Assembly: GCF_041929845.1 (NCBI RefSeq)
Contig: NZ_JBHEEH010000004.1
Location: forward strand, 124,001-188,000
Source of the DNA: Paenochrobactrum pullorum
Lineage (GTDB): Bacteria > Pseudomonadota > Alphaproteobacteria > Rhizobiales > Rhizobiaceae
Length of the DNA stretch: 64,000 nt
Reading direction: 5' to 3'
The notes beneath the pieces were generated by a model. The model saw only the letters and a program-made list of their open reading frames with translations, was not told the origin of the DNA and made no database searches. A program made the translations under genes and the position numbers. Numbering within the stretch: the first letter of the stretch is position 1; every line of letters starts with the position of its first letter. Shown here in pieces: positions 17,558 to 26,632 of this stretch.

Positions 17558-18693
17558 GAAAAATGATGCAAAAAGATGTGATCGTGCTTGCTGCCGGCGG
17601 TACTGGTGGTCATCTGTTCCCGGCCGAAGCCTTGGCTTATGAACTGACCGCACGCGGTTATGATGTGCATCTGGCAACTGATGCCAGAGCACAGCGCTTT
17701 TCCGGTGCATTTGCGGCCGACCATGTGCATGTGATCCGCTCGGCAACTTTGTCGGGGCGCAATCCTATCGCCATTGCCCGCACCATGTGGGAATTATGGC
17801 GCGGTAATCTCGACAGCCGTTCTTTATTCAAAAAGTTAAAACCGAAACTGGTGGTGGGCTTTGGTGGTTATCCGACCTTGCCACCGCTTTATGCGGCGCA
17901 TCGTATGAATATCCCGACCCTTATTCATGAGCAAAATGCGGTGATGGGGCGTGCCAATAAAGGTTTGGCTGCGCGTGTTCAGGCAATAGCGGGCGGCTTT
18001 TTGTCGGAAGGCAAAGGTGCATTCGCCGATAAAATCATCACCACCGGCAATCCGGTGCGCCCACCTGTCGTTGCAGCAGCGAAACAGCCTTATCAACTCT
18101 CAGGCGGCAATGAGCGTTTTCATTTGCTGGTTTTTGGTGGCAGTCAGGGTGCGCAATATTTCAGCCAAGCAGTTCCGGCAGCCATTGCTTTATTGCCGAA
18201 AGCATATCAGGCACGCTTGCTGATTGCTCAACAGGCACGTCCTGAAGATCAGGAAACTGTCACCGCGATTTATGAAAAACTAGGTGTGGGGGCGCAGGTC
18301 GCGCCATTCTTCAGTGATTTGCCGGCACGTCAGGCTGATGCACAATTTATCATTGCGCGCTCTGGTGCATCCACCGTTTCGGAAATTGCCGCCATTGGCC
18401 GTCCGGCGATTTTGGTGCCGTTTCCTCACGCGCTTGACCATGACCAATCCGCCAATGCCGAAGCGCTGGCAGATGTGGGGGGTGCTCAAGTGATCAAGCA
18501 AACAGAATTATCGCCACAAAAACTGGCGGAAATACTTCAAGCCGCTATGGATGAGCCGCAACGATTAATGAAAATGGCGGAAGCTGCAAAAACTGCCGGC
18601 AAACTTGATGCAACACGGTTGCTTGCCGATCTGGCAGAGGTTATTGCAGCTGGTAAGTCAGTGAAAGATTATAAGGAAGGACTGCGTCGATGA
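17554..18693 (+). CDS. murG: UDP-GlcNAc:lipid I N-acetylglucosaminyltransferase (lipid II synthase)
   Basis: A 379-residue GT28 glycosyltransferase acting at the inner face of the membrane. Signatures are AAGGTGGHLFPAEAL (near residue 13), FGGYPTLPPLYAA, HEQNAVMGRANK, FGGSQGAQYFS and IARSGASTVSEIAAIGRPAILVPFP, cited here in part. The start is GTG 17554, which gives a GTGA overlap with the ftsW stop; ATG 17563 or 17566 would also work. It overlaps murC by 4 bases. The product flips outward for FtsW to use. Confidence 0.96.
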   Translation: MRKMMQKDVIVLAAGGTGGHLFPAEALAYELTARGYDVHLATDARAQRFSGAFAADHVHVIRSATLSGRNPIAIARTMWELWRGNLDSRSLFKKLKPKLVVGFGGYPTLPPLYAAHRMNIPTLIHEQNAVMGRANKGLAARVQAIAGGFLSEGKGAFADKIITTGNPVRPPVVAAAKQPYQLSGGNERFHLLVFGGSQGAQYFSQAVPAAIALLPKAYQARLLIAQQARPEDQETVTAIYEKLGVGAQVAPFFSDLPARQADAQFIIARSGASTVSEIAAIGRPAILVPFPHALDHDQSANAEALADVGGAQVIKQTELSPQKLAEILQAAMDEPQRLMKMAEAAKTAGKLDATRLLADLAEVIAAGKSVKDYKEGLRR

Positions 18694-20096
18694 AGATGCC
18701 GTTAAATATCGGGCTCGTACATTTTGTCGGTATTGGCGGCATTGGGATGAGCGGTATTGCCGAAGTGCTGCACAATCTTGGTTATAAAGTGCAGGGCTCC
18801 GATCAGGCAGATGGCGCTAATGTGCAGCGTCTGCGTGAAAAGGGCATCGAGGTTTTTGTCGGCCATAAAGCCGAAAATTTGGGCGATGCGGATGTGGTGG
18901 TGGTTTCCACTGCCATCAAGCCTAGCAATCCGGAGCTGATGGCAGCGCGCGAGAAATTACTGCCGGTTGTGCGCCGCGCTGAAATGCTGGCCGAATTGAT
19001 GCGTTTCCGTCATGCGATTGCCATTGGCGGCACGCATGGCAAAACCACCACCACATCAATGGTTGCGGCATTGCTTGATGCGGGCAAACTCGATCCGACC
19101 GTGATTAATGGCGGTATCATCAATGCCTATGGCACCAATGCACGTATGGGTGACGGCGACTGGATGGTGGTGGAAGCTGACGAAAGTGACGGCACTTTCC
19201 TGAAACTGCCTGCCGATATTGCGGTGATTACCAATATCGATCCGGAGCATCTGGATCATTATGGTTCTTTCGACAATGTGCGCGCGGCTTTTCGCCAGTT
19301 CGTTGAGAATGTGCCTTTCTATGGTTTTGGCGTTATGTGCCTTGATCATCCTGAAGTGCAGGCACTTGTCAGCCGTATTGAAGATCGCCGCATCATCACA
19401 TACGGTCACAATCCGCAGGCGGATGTGCGTTATATCAACCATCATATGGACGGTGCGACAAGCGTGTTTGACGTGCAGATCCGCTCCCGCAAGGGCGATG
19501 TGGTGCTGATCGAAGGTCTGCGCCTGCCAATGCCGGGCATGCATAATGTCTCCAATGCGACCGCCGCGATTGCGGTGGCTTATGAGCTTGGCATTTCAGC
19601 AGAAGATATTGTTAAAGGTCTTGGTGCCTTTGGCGGTGTGAAGCGTCGTTTTACCCATACCGGTTCATGGAATGGCGTTGAAGTCTTTGACGATTACGGA
19701 CATCATCCGGTGGAAATCCGCGCGGTGCTGAATGCGGCACGTGCTGCCACCAAGGGTCGCGTGGTGGCAATTGTTCAGCCGCATCGCTATACGCGTCTGC
19801 ACAGCCTTTATGATGAATTTGCAACCTGCTTCAATGACGCCGATACTGTGATTGTGGCGCCGGTCTATACCGCTGGCGAAGAACCGATTGAAGGCGTTGA
19901 TTCACCAAATCTCGTTTCACGGATTAAAACCGCCGGTCATCGTGATGCACGCTTTGCCGCTGGAGCTGAAAACTTGGCGCCTATAGTGCATGAGATTGCA
20001 CGCCCAGGTGATTTTGTTATCTGCTTGGGTGCGGGCAATATCACTCAATGGGCTTATGCGCTGCCTGACGAGTTGGCTGCACTGGATAAGGCATAA
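18690..20096 (+). CDS. murC: UDP-N-acetylmuramate:L-alanine ligase
   Basis: A 468-residue Mur ligase that adds the first stem amino acid. Signatures are HFVGIGGIGMSGIAEVLHN at the N-terminus, the ATP loop GGTHGKTTTTSM, VEADESDGTFL, ITNIDPEHLDHYGSFD, FDDYGHHPVEIRAVL and VQPHRYTRLHSLYDEF. The start ATG overlaps the murG stop (ATGA). It is followed 4 bases later by murB. Confidence 0.97.
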   Translation: MKMPLNIGLVHFVGIGGIGMSGIAEVLHNLGYKVQGSDQADGANVQRLREKGIEVFVGHKAENLGDADVVVVSTAIKPSNPELMAAREKLLPVVRRAEMLAELMRFRHAIAIGGTHGKTTTTSMVAALLDAGKLDPTVINGGIINAYGTNARMGDGDWMVVEADESDGTFLKLPADIAVITNIDPEHLDHYGSFDNVRAAFRQFVENVPFYGFGVMCLDHPEVQALVSRIEDRRIITYGHNPQADVRYINHHMDGATSVFDVQIRSRKGDVVLIEGLRLPMPGMHNVSNATAAIAVAYELGISAEDIVKGLGAFGGVKRRFTHTGSWNGVEVFDDYGHHPVEIRAVLNAARAATKGRVVAIVQPHRYTRLHSLYDEFATCFNDADTVIVAPVYTAGEEPIEGVDSPNLVSRIKTAGHRDARFAAGAENLAPIVHEIARPGDFVICLGAGNITQWAYALPDELAALDKA

Positions 20097-20100
20097 AAAC

Positions 20101-21081
20101 ATGGAAAGCGGAGAGCTTCTTCTGGCGCGTTTGGGTGACCGTTTAAAAGGTCTGCGCGGTAAGATGACAGTTGATGCCGGAATGGACAAAATCACCTGGT
20201 TTCGTACCGGTGGTCCGGCACAAGTGTTCTTTCAACCAGCCGATGAAGAAGACCTCGCTTTATTTTTAAGATCATTGCCGGAAGAGGTTCCGCTGATGGT
20301 TGTCGGCATCGGCTCCAACCTAATGGTGCGTGATGGCGGCATACCGGGGTTTGTTGTGCGGTTAGGTGCAAAAGGCTTCGGTACCGTCGAGCAAGTGAGT
20401 GACACGCGTCTGAAGGCCGGAGCTGCGGCAACCGACAAGCGGCTGGCGGCTTCCGCCTTGGAGGCGCAGCTTGCAGGGTTTCATTTTTATAGCGGTATTC
20501 CGGGCGGGCTTGGCGGCGCGTTGCGGATGAATGCCGGTGCCAATGGCGTTGAAACTTGCGAACGCGTTGTAGAGGTGCGTGCGCTCGACAGAAAAGGCAA
20601 TCTGCATGTTTTGAGCAATGCCGATATGGGCTATAGCTATCGCAATTCTTCTGTGCCCTCGGATCTGATTTTCACCTCCGCTATTCTGGAAGGGAAGAAG
20701 GGCGAGCCTGAAACTATTCGCCAAGCGATGGACGAGGTTTTGCATCACCGTGAAACCGTTCAGCCGGTGCGGGAGAAAACCGGCGGCTCGACGTTTAAAA
20801 ATCCTGAAGGTACGTCTGCCTGGAAGGAAATCGACAAAGCAGGTTGCCGAGGTTTGCGTATTGGTGATGCGCAGATGTCGGTCATGCATTGTAATTTCAT
20901 GATCAATAATGGCGAGGCCAGCGGCTTTGATCTGGAACGTTTAGGTGAAACCGTAAGGGCAAAGGTACTGGAAAATTCCGGTATTTTGCTGGAATGGGAA
21001 ATCAAACGCATTGGTTTGTTTGGCGAAGGTCAGAGCCTGTTTGAACTGCAGGTTGCAGAAGATGCGGTTGTGCTCGCTTAA
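20101..21081 (+). CDS. murB: UDP-N-acetylenolpyruvoylglucosamine reductase, type II-like
   Basis: MurB is an FAD enzyme that reduces enolpyruvyl-UDP-GlcNAc to UDP-MurNAc with NADPH. From ATG 20101 it has 326 residues. FAD-domain motifs are WFRTGGPAQVFFQP, GIGSNLMVRDGGIPGFV and YSGIPGGLGGALRMNAGANG, and YSYRNSS follows. The catalytic Ser is in GGSTFKNPEG, the form typical of type II MurB. A longer frame opens at 19990 inside murC, but it adds residues without similarity. The AAGG ribosome site before 20101 is weak, so translation may depend on coupling to murC, whose stop is 4 bases upstream. Confidence 0.95.
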   Translation: MESGELLLARLGDRLKGLRGKMTVDAGMDKITWFRTGGPAQVFFQPADEEDLALFLRSLPEEVPLMVVGIGSNLMVRDGGIPGFVVRLGAKGFGTVEQVSDTRLKAGAAATDKRLAASALEAQLAGFHFYSGIPGGLGGALRMNAGANGVETCERVVEVRALDRKGNLHVLSNADMGYSYRNSSVPSDLIFTSAILEGKKGEPETIRQAMDEVLHHRETVQPVREKTGGSTFKNPEGTSAWKEIDKAGCRGLRIGDAQMSVMHCNFMINNGEASGFDLERLGETVRAKVLENSGILLEWEIKRIGLFGEGQSLFELQVAEDAVVLA

Positions 21082-21363
21082 TTGGGTGCATATTTCAATT
21101 TATTTTGCATAAATAAATATTTTTTTTGATGCTTATTTTGCCAAGAAACCGAGTCTTTTCTGATGTTTCCGGCATATCGAACAAACAACAAATTTCTCTG
21201 GGGGCTTGCCACAGAATCAACGATCTGATTCTTTAGGGTAAAGCGTTCAGTGATTTGATTCGACGAGGTTTTCTCGTTTCGAACATATATATTTTCTGTT
21301 GCGAGTTTTGCCGGAAACGGTTTTTTGTATTTTGCATCGGTTTTGACAGGAGAGGGGTCTCAT
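21082..21363 (+). promoter_or_regulatory. murB-ddl intergenic region with GANTC cluster; likely internal dcw promoter region
   Basis: This 282-base gap is the longest inside the otherwise tight cluster. It is AT-rich and has no reading frame. Three GANTC sites lie within 48 bases (21214, 21227, 21257); GANTC is the CcrM methylation site of alphaproteobacteria. GAATCA (21214) and TGATTC (21226) also form a small hairpin. The AT-rich TATATAT run near 21285-21293 could be part of a -10 region. A promoter for ddl-ftsQAZ here is inferred. Confidence 0.45.
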
Positions 21364-22290
21364 ATGGCTAAAAAACATGTTGCCGTATTGATGGGTGGTT
21401 TTTCATCAGAACGCCCTGTCAGCTTGTCATCAGGTGCTGCTTGTGCAGAGGCGCTCGACGCGGAAGGTTATCGCGTTAGCCGTATTGATATGGATCGTAA
21501 TGTTGCGGCTGTTTTGGCGGAGCTTCGACCTGATGTGGTGTTTAATGCGCTGCATGGCCCTTACGGCGAAGATGGTTGCATTCAAGGTATTCTTGAGTTT
21601 CTGCAAATTCCTTACACCCATTCCGGTGTGATGGCTTCGGCTTTGGCAATGGATAAGGCGCGCGCTAAAAAAGTGGCTGCTGCTGCCGGTGTGTCTGTTG
21701 CTGAATCTGTGGTGATGAACCGTTTTGATTTGGGCAATGAGCATCCGATCAAGCCGCCATATGTGGTAAAGCCTGTGCGTGAAGGTTCATCTTTTGGTGT
21801 GGTGATTGTTCAGGAAGATCAGTCCCATCCGCCGCAAGTCATATCATCACCAGACTGGAAATATGGCGATGAGGTGATGGTGGAACATTATGTCGGCGGG
21901 CGTGAATTGACCTGTGCCGTGATGGGGGACAGGGCGCTTGGTGTTTGCGAGATCATTCCTGTCGGTCATCAGTTCTATGATTATGATTCAAAATATGTAG
22001 TTGGCGCATCAAAGCATGAGTGTCCGGCAAAAATTTTACCAAATATTTACCAAAAAATTCAAATAATGGCGCTTGAGGCACATAGGGCAATTGGATGTAA
22101 AGGTGTGAGTCGTTCGGATTTCCGGTACGATGACCGTTTTTCAGAAGATGGCGAGCTGGTTTGGCTGGAGGTCAATACGCAGCCCGGCATGACGCCCACC
22201 TCTCTTGTGCCTGATATTGCCCGTGCTGAAGGTATTTCCTTTGGTGCGTTACTGAGTTGGATGGTGGAGGACGCTTCGTGCTCGCGTTAA
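21364..22290 (+). CDS. ddl: D-alanine--D-alanine ligase
   Basis: A 308-residue ATP-grasp enzyme that makes the D-Ala-D-Ala dipeptide used by MurF. Signatures are HVAVLMGGFSSERPVSLSSG at the start, ALHGPYGEDGCIQGILE, PYTHSGVMASALAMDK, PPYVVKPVREGSSFGV, GGRELTCAVMGD and LEVNTQPGMTPTSLVP. The start is ATG 21364, fixed by the strong GGAGAGGGG site; the frame extends 13 codons further upstream to a TTG without support. It is the DdlB position in dcw clusters. The 3' end overlaps ftsQ by 13 bases. Confidence 0.96.
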   Translation: MAKKHVAVLMGGFSSERPVSLSSGAACAEALDAEGYRVSRIDMDRNVAAVLAELRPDVVFNALHGPYGEDGCIQGILEFLQIPYTHSGVMASALAMDKARAKKVAAAAGVSVAESVVMNRFDLGNEHPIKPPYVVKPVREGSSFGVVIVQEDQSHPPQVISSPDWKYGDEVMVEHYVGGRELTCAVMGDRALGVCEIIPVGHQFYDYDSKYVVGASKHECPAKILPNIYQKIQIMALEAHRAIGCKGVSRSDFRYDDRFSEDGELVWLEVNTQPGMTPTSLVPDIARAEGISFGALLSWMVEDASCSR

Positions 22291-23210
22291 AGAAAAAGGC
22301 TAAAGCTCATTACAATGCTTCGTCGATGCGTCATGCGTCGTCCGTGCAGAGTGCTGCTTTTGTATTGCCTAAATTCTTACGTAGACCGTTTCGTTTTATC
22401 GCTCGTCTGTTTCAGGGGCGCATCCATATTCCGCGTTTTGCCGGTACTATTGGCTTGACCGGCTTTTTTGCGGCCACCGGTGCTTATGGTATGGTGGCTG
22501 GTGGTCATTCAGACGATGTCATCAAAGTGACAACCTCAACCCTCGGCTTTGCTATTGAGCGTGTTCAGGTGGTTGGTAATTCTGAAACTTCCGATATCGA
22601 TGTGCTGGGGCAGTTGAATCTTGACGGTTCCACTTCGCTGGTCGGTTTGAATGTCGAGCGGGCGCGCGAAGAAATTTCGCAGCTGCCTTGGGTCGAAAAC
22701 GCTGAAGTGCGTAAAATTTATCCGGGCACCGTGCTGGTATCGCTTGAAGAGCGTAAGGCGCAGGCAATCTGGCAAAATGAAGATCGCTTATCGCTGATTG
22801 ATGCCGAGGGTAAGGAAATTGTACCTTATCGTTCGGGCCGTTACGCGCAGTTGCCGTTGGTGGTGGGTGAAGGTGCGGAAAGCCGCGTCAAAGATTTTAT
22901 TGCTGATGTGAGTATCCATCCGGATCTGGCATCGAAAGTGCGTGCCTATATTCGAGTCGCAGACCGGCGATGGGATTTATTGCTTGAAAACGGCGTGCGG
23001 GTGATGCTGCCGGAATTCGAGCCTGAAAAAGCATTGGCACAGATTGAGAAATTGGATCGGGATCAGAATTTGTTGTCCCGTGATATTGTATCCGTTGATA
23101 TGCGTTTGAATGACCGCGTTACTGTTTTGTTGACGGAGACCGGACAGGCTGCACGTGAGAAATTATTAAAAGAACGCCAGCAGGCCGCACGTGCGAGGAA
23201 ACGCGCATGA
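22278..23210 (+). CDS. ftsQ: Cell division protein FtsQ
   Basis: A 310-residue bitopic divisome protein that links early and late division proteins. It has a basic cytoplasmic N-terminus of about 50 residues, one membrane helix (FAGTIGLTGFFAATGAYGMV), a POTRA domain (FAIERVQVVGNSETSDIDVL onward) and an FtsQ/DivIB domain ending in VDMRLNDRVTVLLTE. The start is GTG 22278, preceded by GGTGGAGGA; the frame also opens at TTG 22257. It begins inside the ddl gene and overlaps ftsA by 4 bases (ATGA). Confidence 0.93.
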   Translation: MLALKKKAKAHYNASSMRHASSVQSAAFVLPKFLRRPFRFIARLFQGRIHIPRFAGTIGLTGFFAATGAYGMVAGGHSDDVIKVTTSTLGFAIERVQVVGNSETSDIDVLGQLNLDGSTSLVGLNVERAREEISQLPWVENAEVRKIYPGTVLVSLEERKAQAIWQNEDRLSLIDAEGKEIVPYRSGRYAQLPLVVGEGAESRVKDFIADVSIHPDLASKVRAYIRVADRRWDLLLENGVRVMLPEFEPEKALAQIEKLDRDQNLLSRDIVSVDMRLNDRVTVLLTETGQAAREKLLKERQQAARARKRA

Positions 23211-24529
23211 GTATTTTTGGTAACAAGTCGGCAGCAAATTCAGGATCGGCAGGGCGCAAGGTGCGTCTTTTGACGGTTCTTGATGTGGGATCAAGCAAGG
23301 TGTCCTGCGTGATTGCGCGTCTGACACCGCGTGATGAAAGTGCGATGCTGCCGGGTCGCACCCATCGTATGGAAGTTTTGGGCATTGGCCATCAAAAATC
23401 CTACGGTGTTAAATCCGGTGTGATTATTGATCTGGATGCGGCTGAACAGTCCATTCGTCTGGCGGTGGATGCAGCAGAACGTATGGCTGGTTTGACGGTT
23501 GACAGTCTGATCGTCAATATTTCTGCCGGTCGTTTGAAAAGCGAAATTTTGTCGGCCAGTATCAATCTTGGTGGTCATGAAGTTGACCGTTCGGATGTGC
23601 GCCGCGTTTTATCTGCCGGTGCCAAGCAGGCACTCGCCGCAGAGCGCAATTTGGTTCATTCCTTGCCGATTGGCTATACGCTTGATGGCGAGCGCGGCAT
23701 TCGTGATCCGATGGGGATGCTTGGTGATAGCTTAGGCGTTGACATGCATGTGTTAACAGCCGATAGCGCCCCCTTGCGGAATCTGGAATTATGCATCAAT
23801 CGATGCCATTTGTCAGTGGAAGCGATGGTTGCAACCCCCTATGCCAGCGGCTTGGCTGCATTGGTGGATGATGAAGCGGAAATGGGTGTTGCCTGCATCG
23901 ATATGGGCGGTGGCACCACAACGATTTCTGTTTTCTCGGAAGGTAAATTTATCCATGCGGATGCGATTGCCATTGGCGGCAATCATGTCACCATGGATGT
24001 GGCGCGCGGCTTTTCCACCCGTATGGAAGACGCCGAACGTTTAAAGGTTATGTATGGTTCAGCCTTGCCAAGTGCTGCGGATGAGCGCGATCTGATCAGC
24101 GTTCCCCCGATTGGTGATGATGAGCGCGACATGCCAAATCAGTATCCACGTTCAGTCCTGACGCGCATCATTCGTGCCCGTGTTGAAGAAACACTGGAAC
24201 TGGTGCGTGACAGACTGAATCAGTCCGGTTTTGGTACAATCGTTGGAAAACGTGTTGTGCTGACCGGTGGTGCCAGCCAGCTGCCGGGTATGCCGGAAGC
24301 AGCCCGTCGTATTCTGGCGCGCAATGCCCGGATCGGCCGGCCGTTAGGGATTTCTGGCCTGCCGGATGCGGCCAAAGGAGCGGCTTTTTCCGCCACCGTT
24401 GGCTTGTTGATCTACCCGCAGATTGCGGGTGTCGAAGAGCGGTCAATCAGGCTGGCCGGTTCCGGTCGTCTGACCGGGACAGGTGGACGAATACAGCGTG
24501 TCGGCCAATGGCTGAGAGAGAGTTTTTGA
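23207..24529 (+). CDS. ftsA: Cell division protein FtsA
   Basis: A 440-residue actin-like ATPase that tethers FtsZ to the membrane. Signatures are LLTVLDVGSSKVSCVIARL near residue 24, the 1C subdomain (INISAGRLKSEILSASINLG), ACIDMGGGTTTISVF, and VVLTGGASQLPGMPEAARR. The C-terminal amphipathic membrane-targeting helix is GGRIQRVGQWLRESF. The start ATG overlaps the ftsQ stop. An 84-base gap precedes ftsZ. Confidence 0.97.
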   Translation: MSIFGNKSAANSGSAGRKVRLLTVLDVGSSKVSCVIARLTPRDESAMLPGRTHRMEVLGIGHQKSYGVKSGVIIDLDAAEQSIRLAVDAAERMAGLTVDSLIVNISAGRLKSEILSASINLGGHEVDRSDVRRVLSAGAKQALAAERNLVHSLPIGYTLDGERGIRDPMGMLGDSLGVDMHVLTADSAPLRNLELCINRCHLSVEAMVATPYASGLAALVDDEAEMGVACIDMGGGTTTISVFSEGKFIHADAIAIGGNHVTMDVARGFSTRMEDAERLKVMYGSALPSAADERDLISVPPIGDDERDMPNQYPRSVLTRIIRARVEETLELVRDRLNQSGFGTIVGKRVVLTGGASQLPGMPEAARRILARNARIGRPLGISGLPDAAKGAAFSATVGLLIYPQIAGVEERSIRLAGSGRLTGTGGRIQRVGQWLRESF

Positions 24530-24563
24530 GTAGCCGGGCGTATTATCGGTTCAGAACAATTTA

Positions 24564-24588
24564 ACACCGCAGCGGCAAATGGCGGTGT
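24564..24588 (+). other. Small hairpin in the ftsA-ftsZ gap
   Basis: ACACCGC (24564-24570) pairs with GCGGTGT (24582-24588) around an 11-base loop. It sits 25 bases before the ftsZ ATG and its ribosome site (AGAGGAACGAAG). No T run follows, so it is not a standard terminator. It could affect ftsZ translation or mRNA processing between ftsA and ftsZ. Confidence 0.4.
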
Positions 24589-24613
24589 AGAGGCTTAAGA
24601 GGAACGAAGAACA

Positions 24614-26347
24614 ATGACCATCAATCTGCAAAAGCCAGATATTACAGAGCTGAAGCCTCGCATCACCGTTTTCGGTGTTGGTGGTGGCGGCGGTAACGCA
24701 GTCAACAATATGATCAATGCCGGTCTTCGTGGTGTTGATTTTGTGGTTGCCAACACAGACGCCCAGGCGTTGACCATGTCACGCTCAGACCGGATCATCC
24801 AGCTCGGTGCTGCTGTGACTGAAGGCCTTGGCGCGGGTTCGCAGCCGGAAGTTGGTCGCGCAGCTGCTGAAGAGTGCATTGACGAAATCGTTGATCACCT
24901 GAACGGCACCCATATGTGCTTTGTCACCGCCGGTATGGGTGGTGGTACCGGTACCGGTGCTGCTCCTGTTGTGGCGCGTGCTGCCCGTGATCGTGGTATT
25001 CTGACTGTTGGTGTTGTGACCAAGCCTTTCCATTTTGAAGGCCAGCGTCGCATGAAAACCGCAGATCTCGGCATAGAAGAACTGCAGAAAAACGTCGACA
25101 CTCTGATCGTTATTCCGAACCAGAACCTGTTCCGCATTGCCAATGACAAGACCACTTTTGCCGACGCTTTTGCGATGGCTGACCAGGTGCTTTATTCAGG
25201 CGTTGCCTGCATCACTGACTTGATGGTCAAAGAGGGTCTCATCAATCTCGACTTTGCTGACGTTCGCGCTGTTATGCGTGAAATGGGCAAGGCAATGATG
25301 GGTACCGGTGAAGCTTCAGGTGAAGGTCGTGCGATTGCAGCTGCTGAAGCAGCGATTGCCAATCCATTGCTTGATGAAACATCAATGCGCGGTGCACGCG
25401 GCCTGTTGATCTCCATTACCGGTGGTCGTGATATGACACTGTTTGAAGTGGATGAAGCAGCAACCCGTATCCGTGAAGAAGTTGATCAGGATGCAAACAT
25501 CATCCTCGGTGCAACATTTGATGAAGGTCTTGAAGGCGTTATTCGCGTTTCTGTTGTGGCTACCGGCATTGACAAGCAGATTGGAGATGCGGCGCCTGCG
25601 CCGCTGGAATTTCGTCAACCAGTAAAGCCAGCTGCACCAAAGCCAGCCCCGCATGGCGCTCTGCGACCTCCTGTACAGGTTGAACAGCCAGCACAGCCGC
25701 GTTCGGTAGAAGCAGCACCGGCTCCGCAGAACACCCAGACAGCACAGGCAGAAATGCCTTTCTATCAGGGTGAGGAAGACCAGTCTTTCCGTCCGGCTAG
25801 CCGTATTTTCCAGGCGCCAACGCCTGAAAGCATGGAAGCCCGTGGACAAGCACCGCGCCAGCAGGCTCAGCATCAGGCACCTCAGGCACAGCATGCGCCA
25901 CAGGTTCAGTTGCACACACAGCAACAGCAGCAGGTTCAGCCGCAATACCAGCAGTCACAGATGGAACAGCCTGCACCACAGCCGCGCCAAGCTCCGCGCA
26001 TGCCTTCGGTGTCTGACTTTCCTCCGGTGGTTCAGGCGGAACTGAATGCACGTCGTGCACCGGCACCGGCTCCTGAAGAACGCGGCCCTAAAGGCTTGCT
26101 CAATCGTTTGATGAGCGGTCTGACCCGTCGTGAAGAAGAGCAGCCAGCTGCTCGTCTGGAACCGGCACAAGGTCGTGCAGAACCAGGCATGCGCCAGCCA
26201 GAAGCCCGTCGTCCGCTGTCACAGGATGCTTCAATCTACGCTCCGCGCCGTGGTCAGTTGAATGAACAGGCTCCACGTCAGCAGCGCCCGGCTTCTGAAG
26301 AAGATCAGCTGGAAATCCCTGCATTCTTGCGTCGTCAGTCCAACTAA
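24614..26347 (+). CDS. ftsZ: Cell division GTPase FtsZ
   Basis: A 577-residue tubulin-like GTPase that forms the Z ring. The GTPase core is residues 1-320: N-terminal GVGGGGGNAVNNMI, the G-box GGGTGTG at 109-115, FADVRAVM as the T7 loop region, and RGLLISITGGRDMTLFEVDE. A linker of about 230 residues follows, very rich in Gln, Pro and Ala, then the conserved C-terminal peptide DQLEIPAFLRRQSN, which binds FtsA and other partners. The long linker is normal for rhizobial FtsZ and much longer than in E. coli (about 383 residues in total). A terminator follows at 26370. Confidence 0.97.
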   Translation: MTINLQKPDITELKPRITVFGVGGGGGNAVNNMINAGLRGVDFVVANTDAQALTMSRSDRIIQLGAAVTEGLGAGSQPEVGRAAAEECIDEIVDHLNGTHMCFVTAGMGGGTGTGAAPVVARAARDRGILTVGVVTKPFHFEGQRRMKTADLGIEELQKNVDTLIVIPNQNLFRIANDKTTFADAFAMADQVLYSGVACITDLMVKEGLINLDFADVRAVMREMGKAMMGTGEASGEGRAIAAAEAAIANPLLDETSMRGARGLLISITGGRDMTLFEVDEAATRIREEVDQDANIILGATFDEGLEGVIRVSVVATGIDKQIGDAAPAPLEFRQPVKPAAPKPAPHGALRPPVQVEQPAQPRSVEAAPAPQNTQTAQAEMPFYQGEEDQSFRPASRIFQAPTPESMEARGQAPRQQAQHQAPQAQHAPQVQLHTQQQQQVQPQYQQSQMEQPAPQPRQAPRMPSVSDFPPVVQAELNARRAPAPAPEERGPKGLLNRLMSGLTRREEEQPAARLEPAQGRAEPGMRQPEARRPLSQDASIYAPRRGQLNEQAPRQQRPASEEDQLEIPAFLRRQSN

Positions 26348-26369
26348 GCTGATGCGTCTTTAAAAAATC

Positions 26370-26405
26370 AAAAGCCCTTCCGGTTCAGATCGGGAGGGCT
26401 TTTTT
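26370..26405 (+). terminator. Intrinsic terminator ending the dcw cluster
   Basis: A 13-pair stem (26370-26382 with 26391-26403, core AAAAGCCCT) with an 8-base loop and a T run lies 22 bases past the ftsZ stop. Confidence 0.88.
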
Positions 26406-26632
26406 GATGGCGGTTATAATGAACCCGATTCGCTTCTGACAAATATAAAAAGCACGTTATCTCTTGTGACCACACAGTATGCATTTTTATATTTCTCGAT
26501 AAGTTGCACTGCTTTATGGCTATTGAGCATGATTTGGCCGTAATGTCGTTTATGCCTAAGGTAGCTTATATCAGACAGGTGCTTTATGAGGCCTGTTTGA
26601 TAATGATGACACAATAATTCGGATGACGCGTG

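Noticed and set aside
19990..20100. Longer MurB start inside murC
   Set aside because: Adds 37 residues without family similarity; ATG 20101 right after the murC stop is the natural start.
26414..26614. 66-codon minus-strand frame between ftsZ and lpxC
   Set aside because: TTG start, no ribosome site, and no recognisable family. The composition is protein-like, so a small gene is not excluded, but it is not supported.
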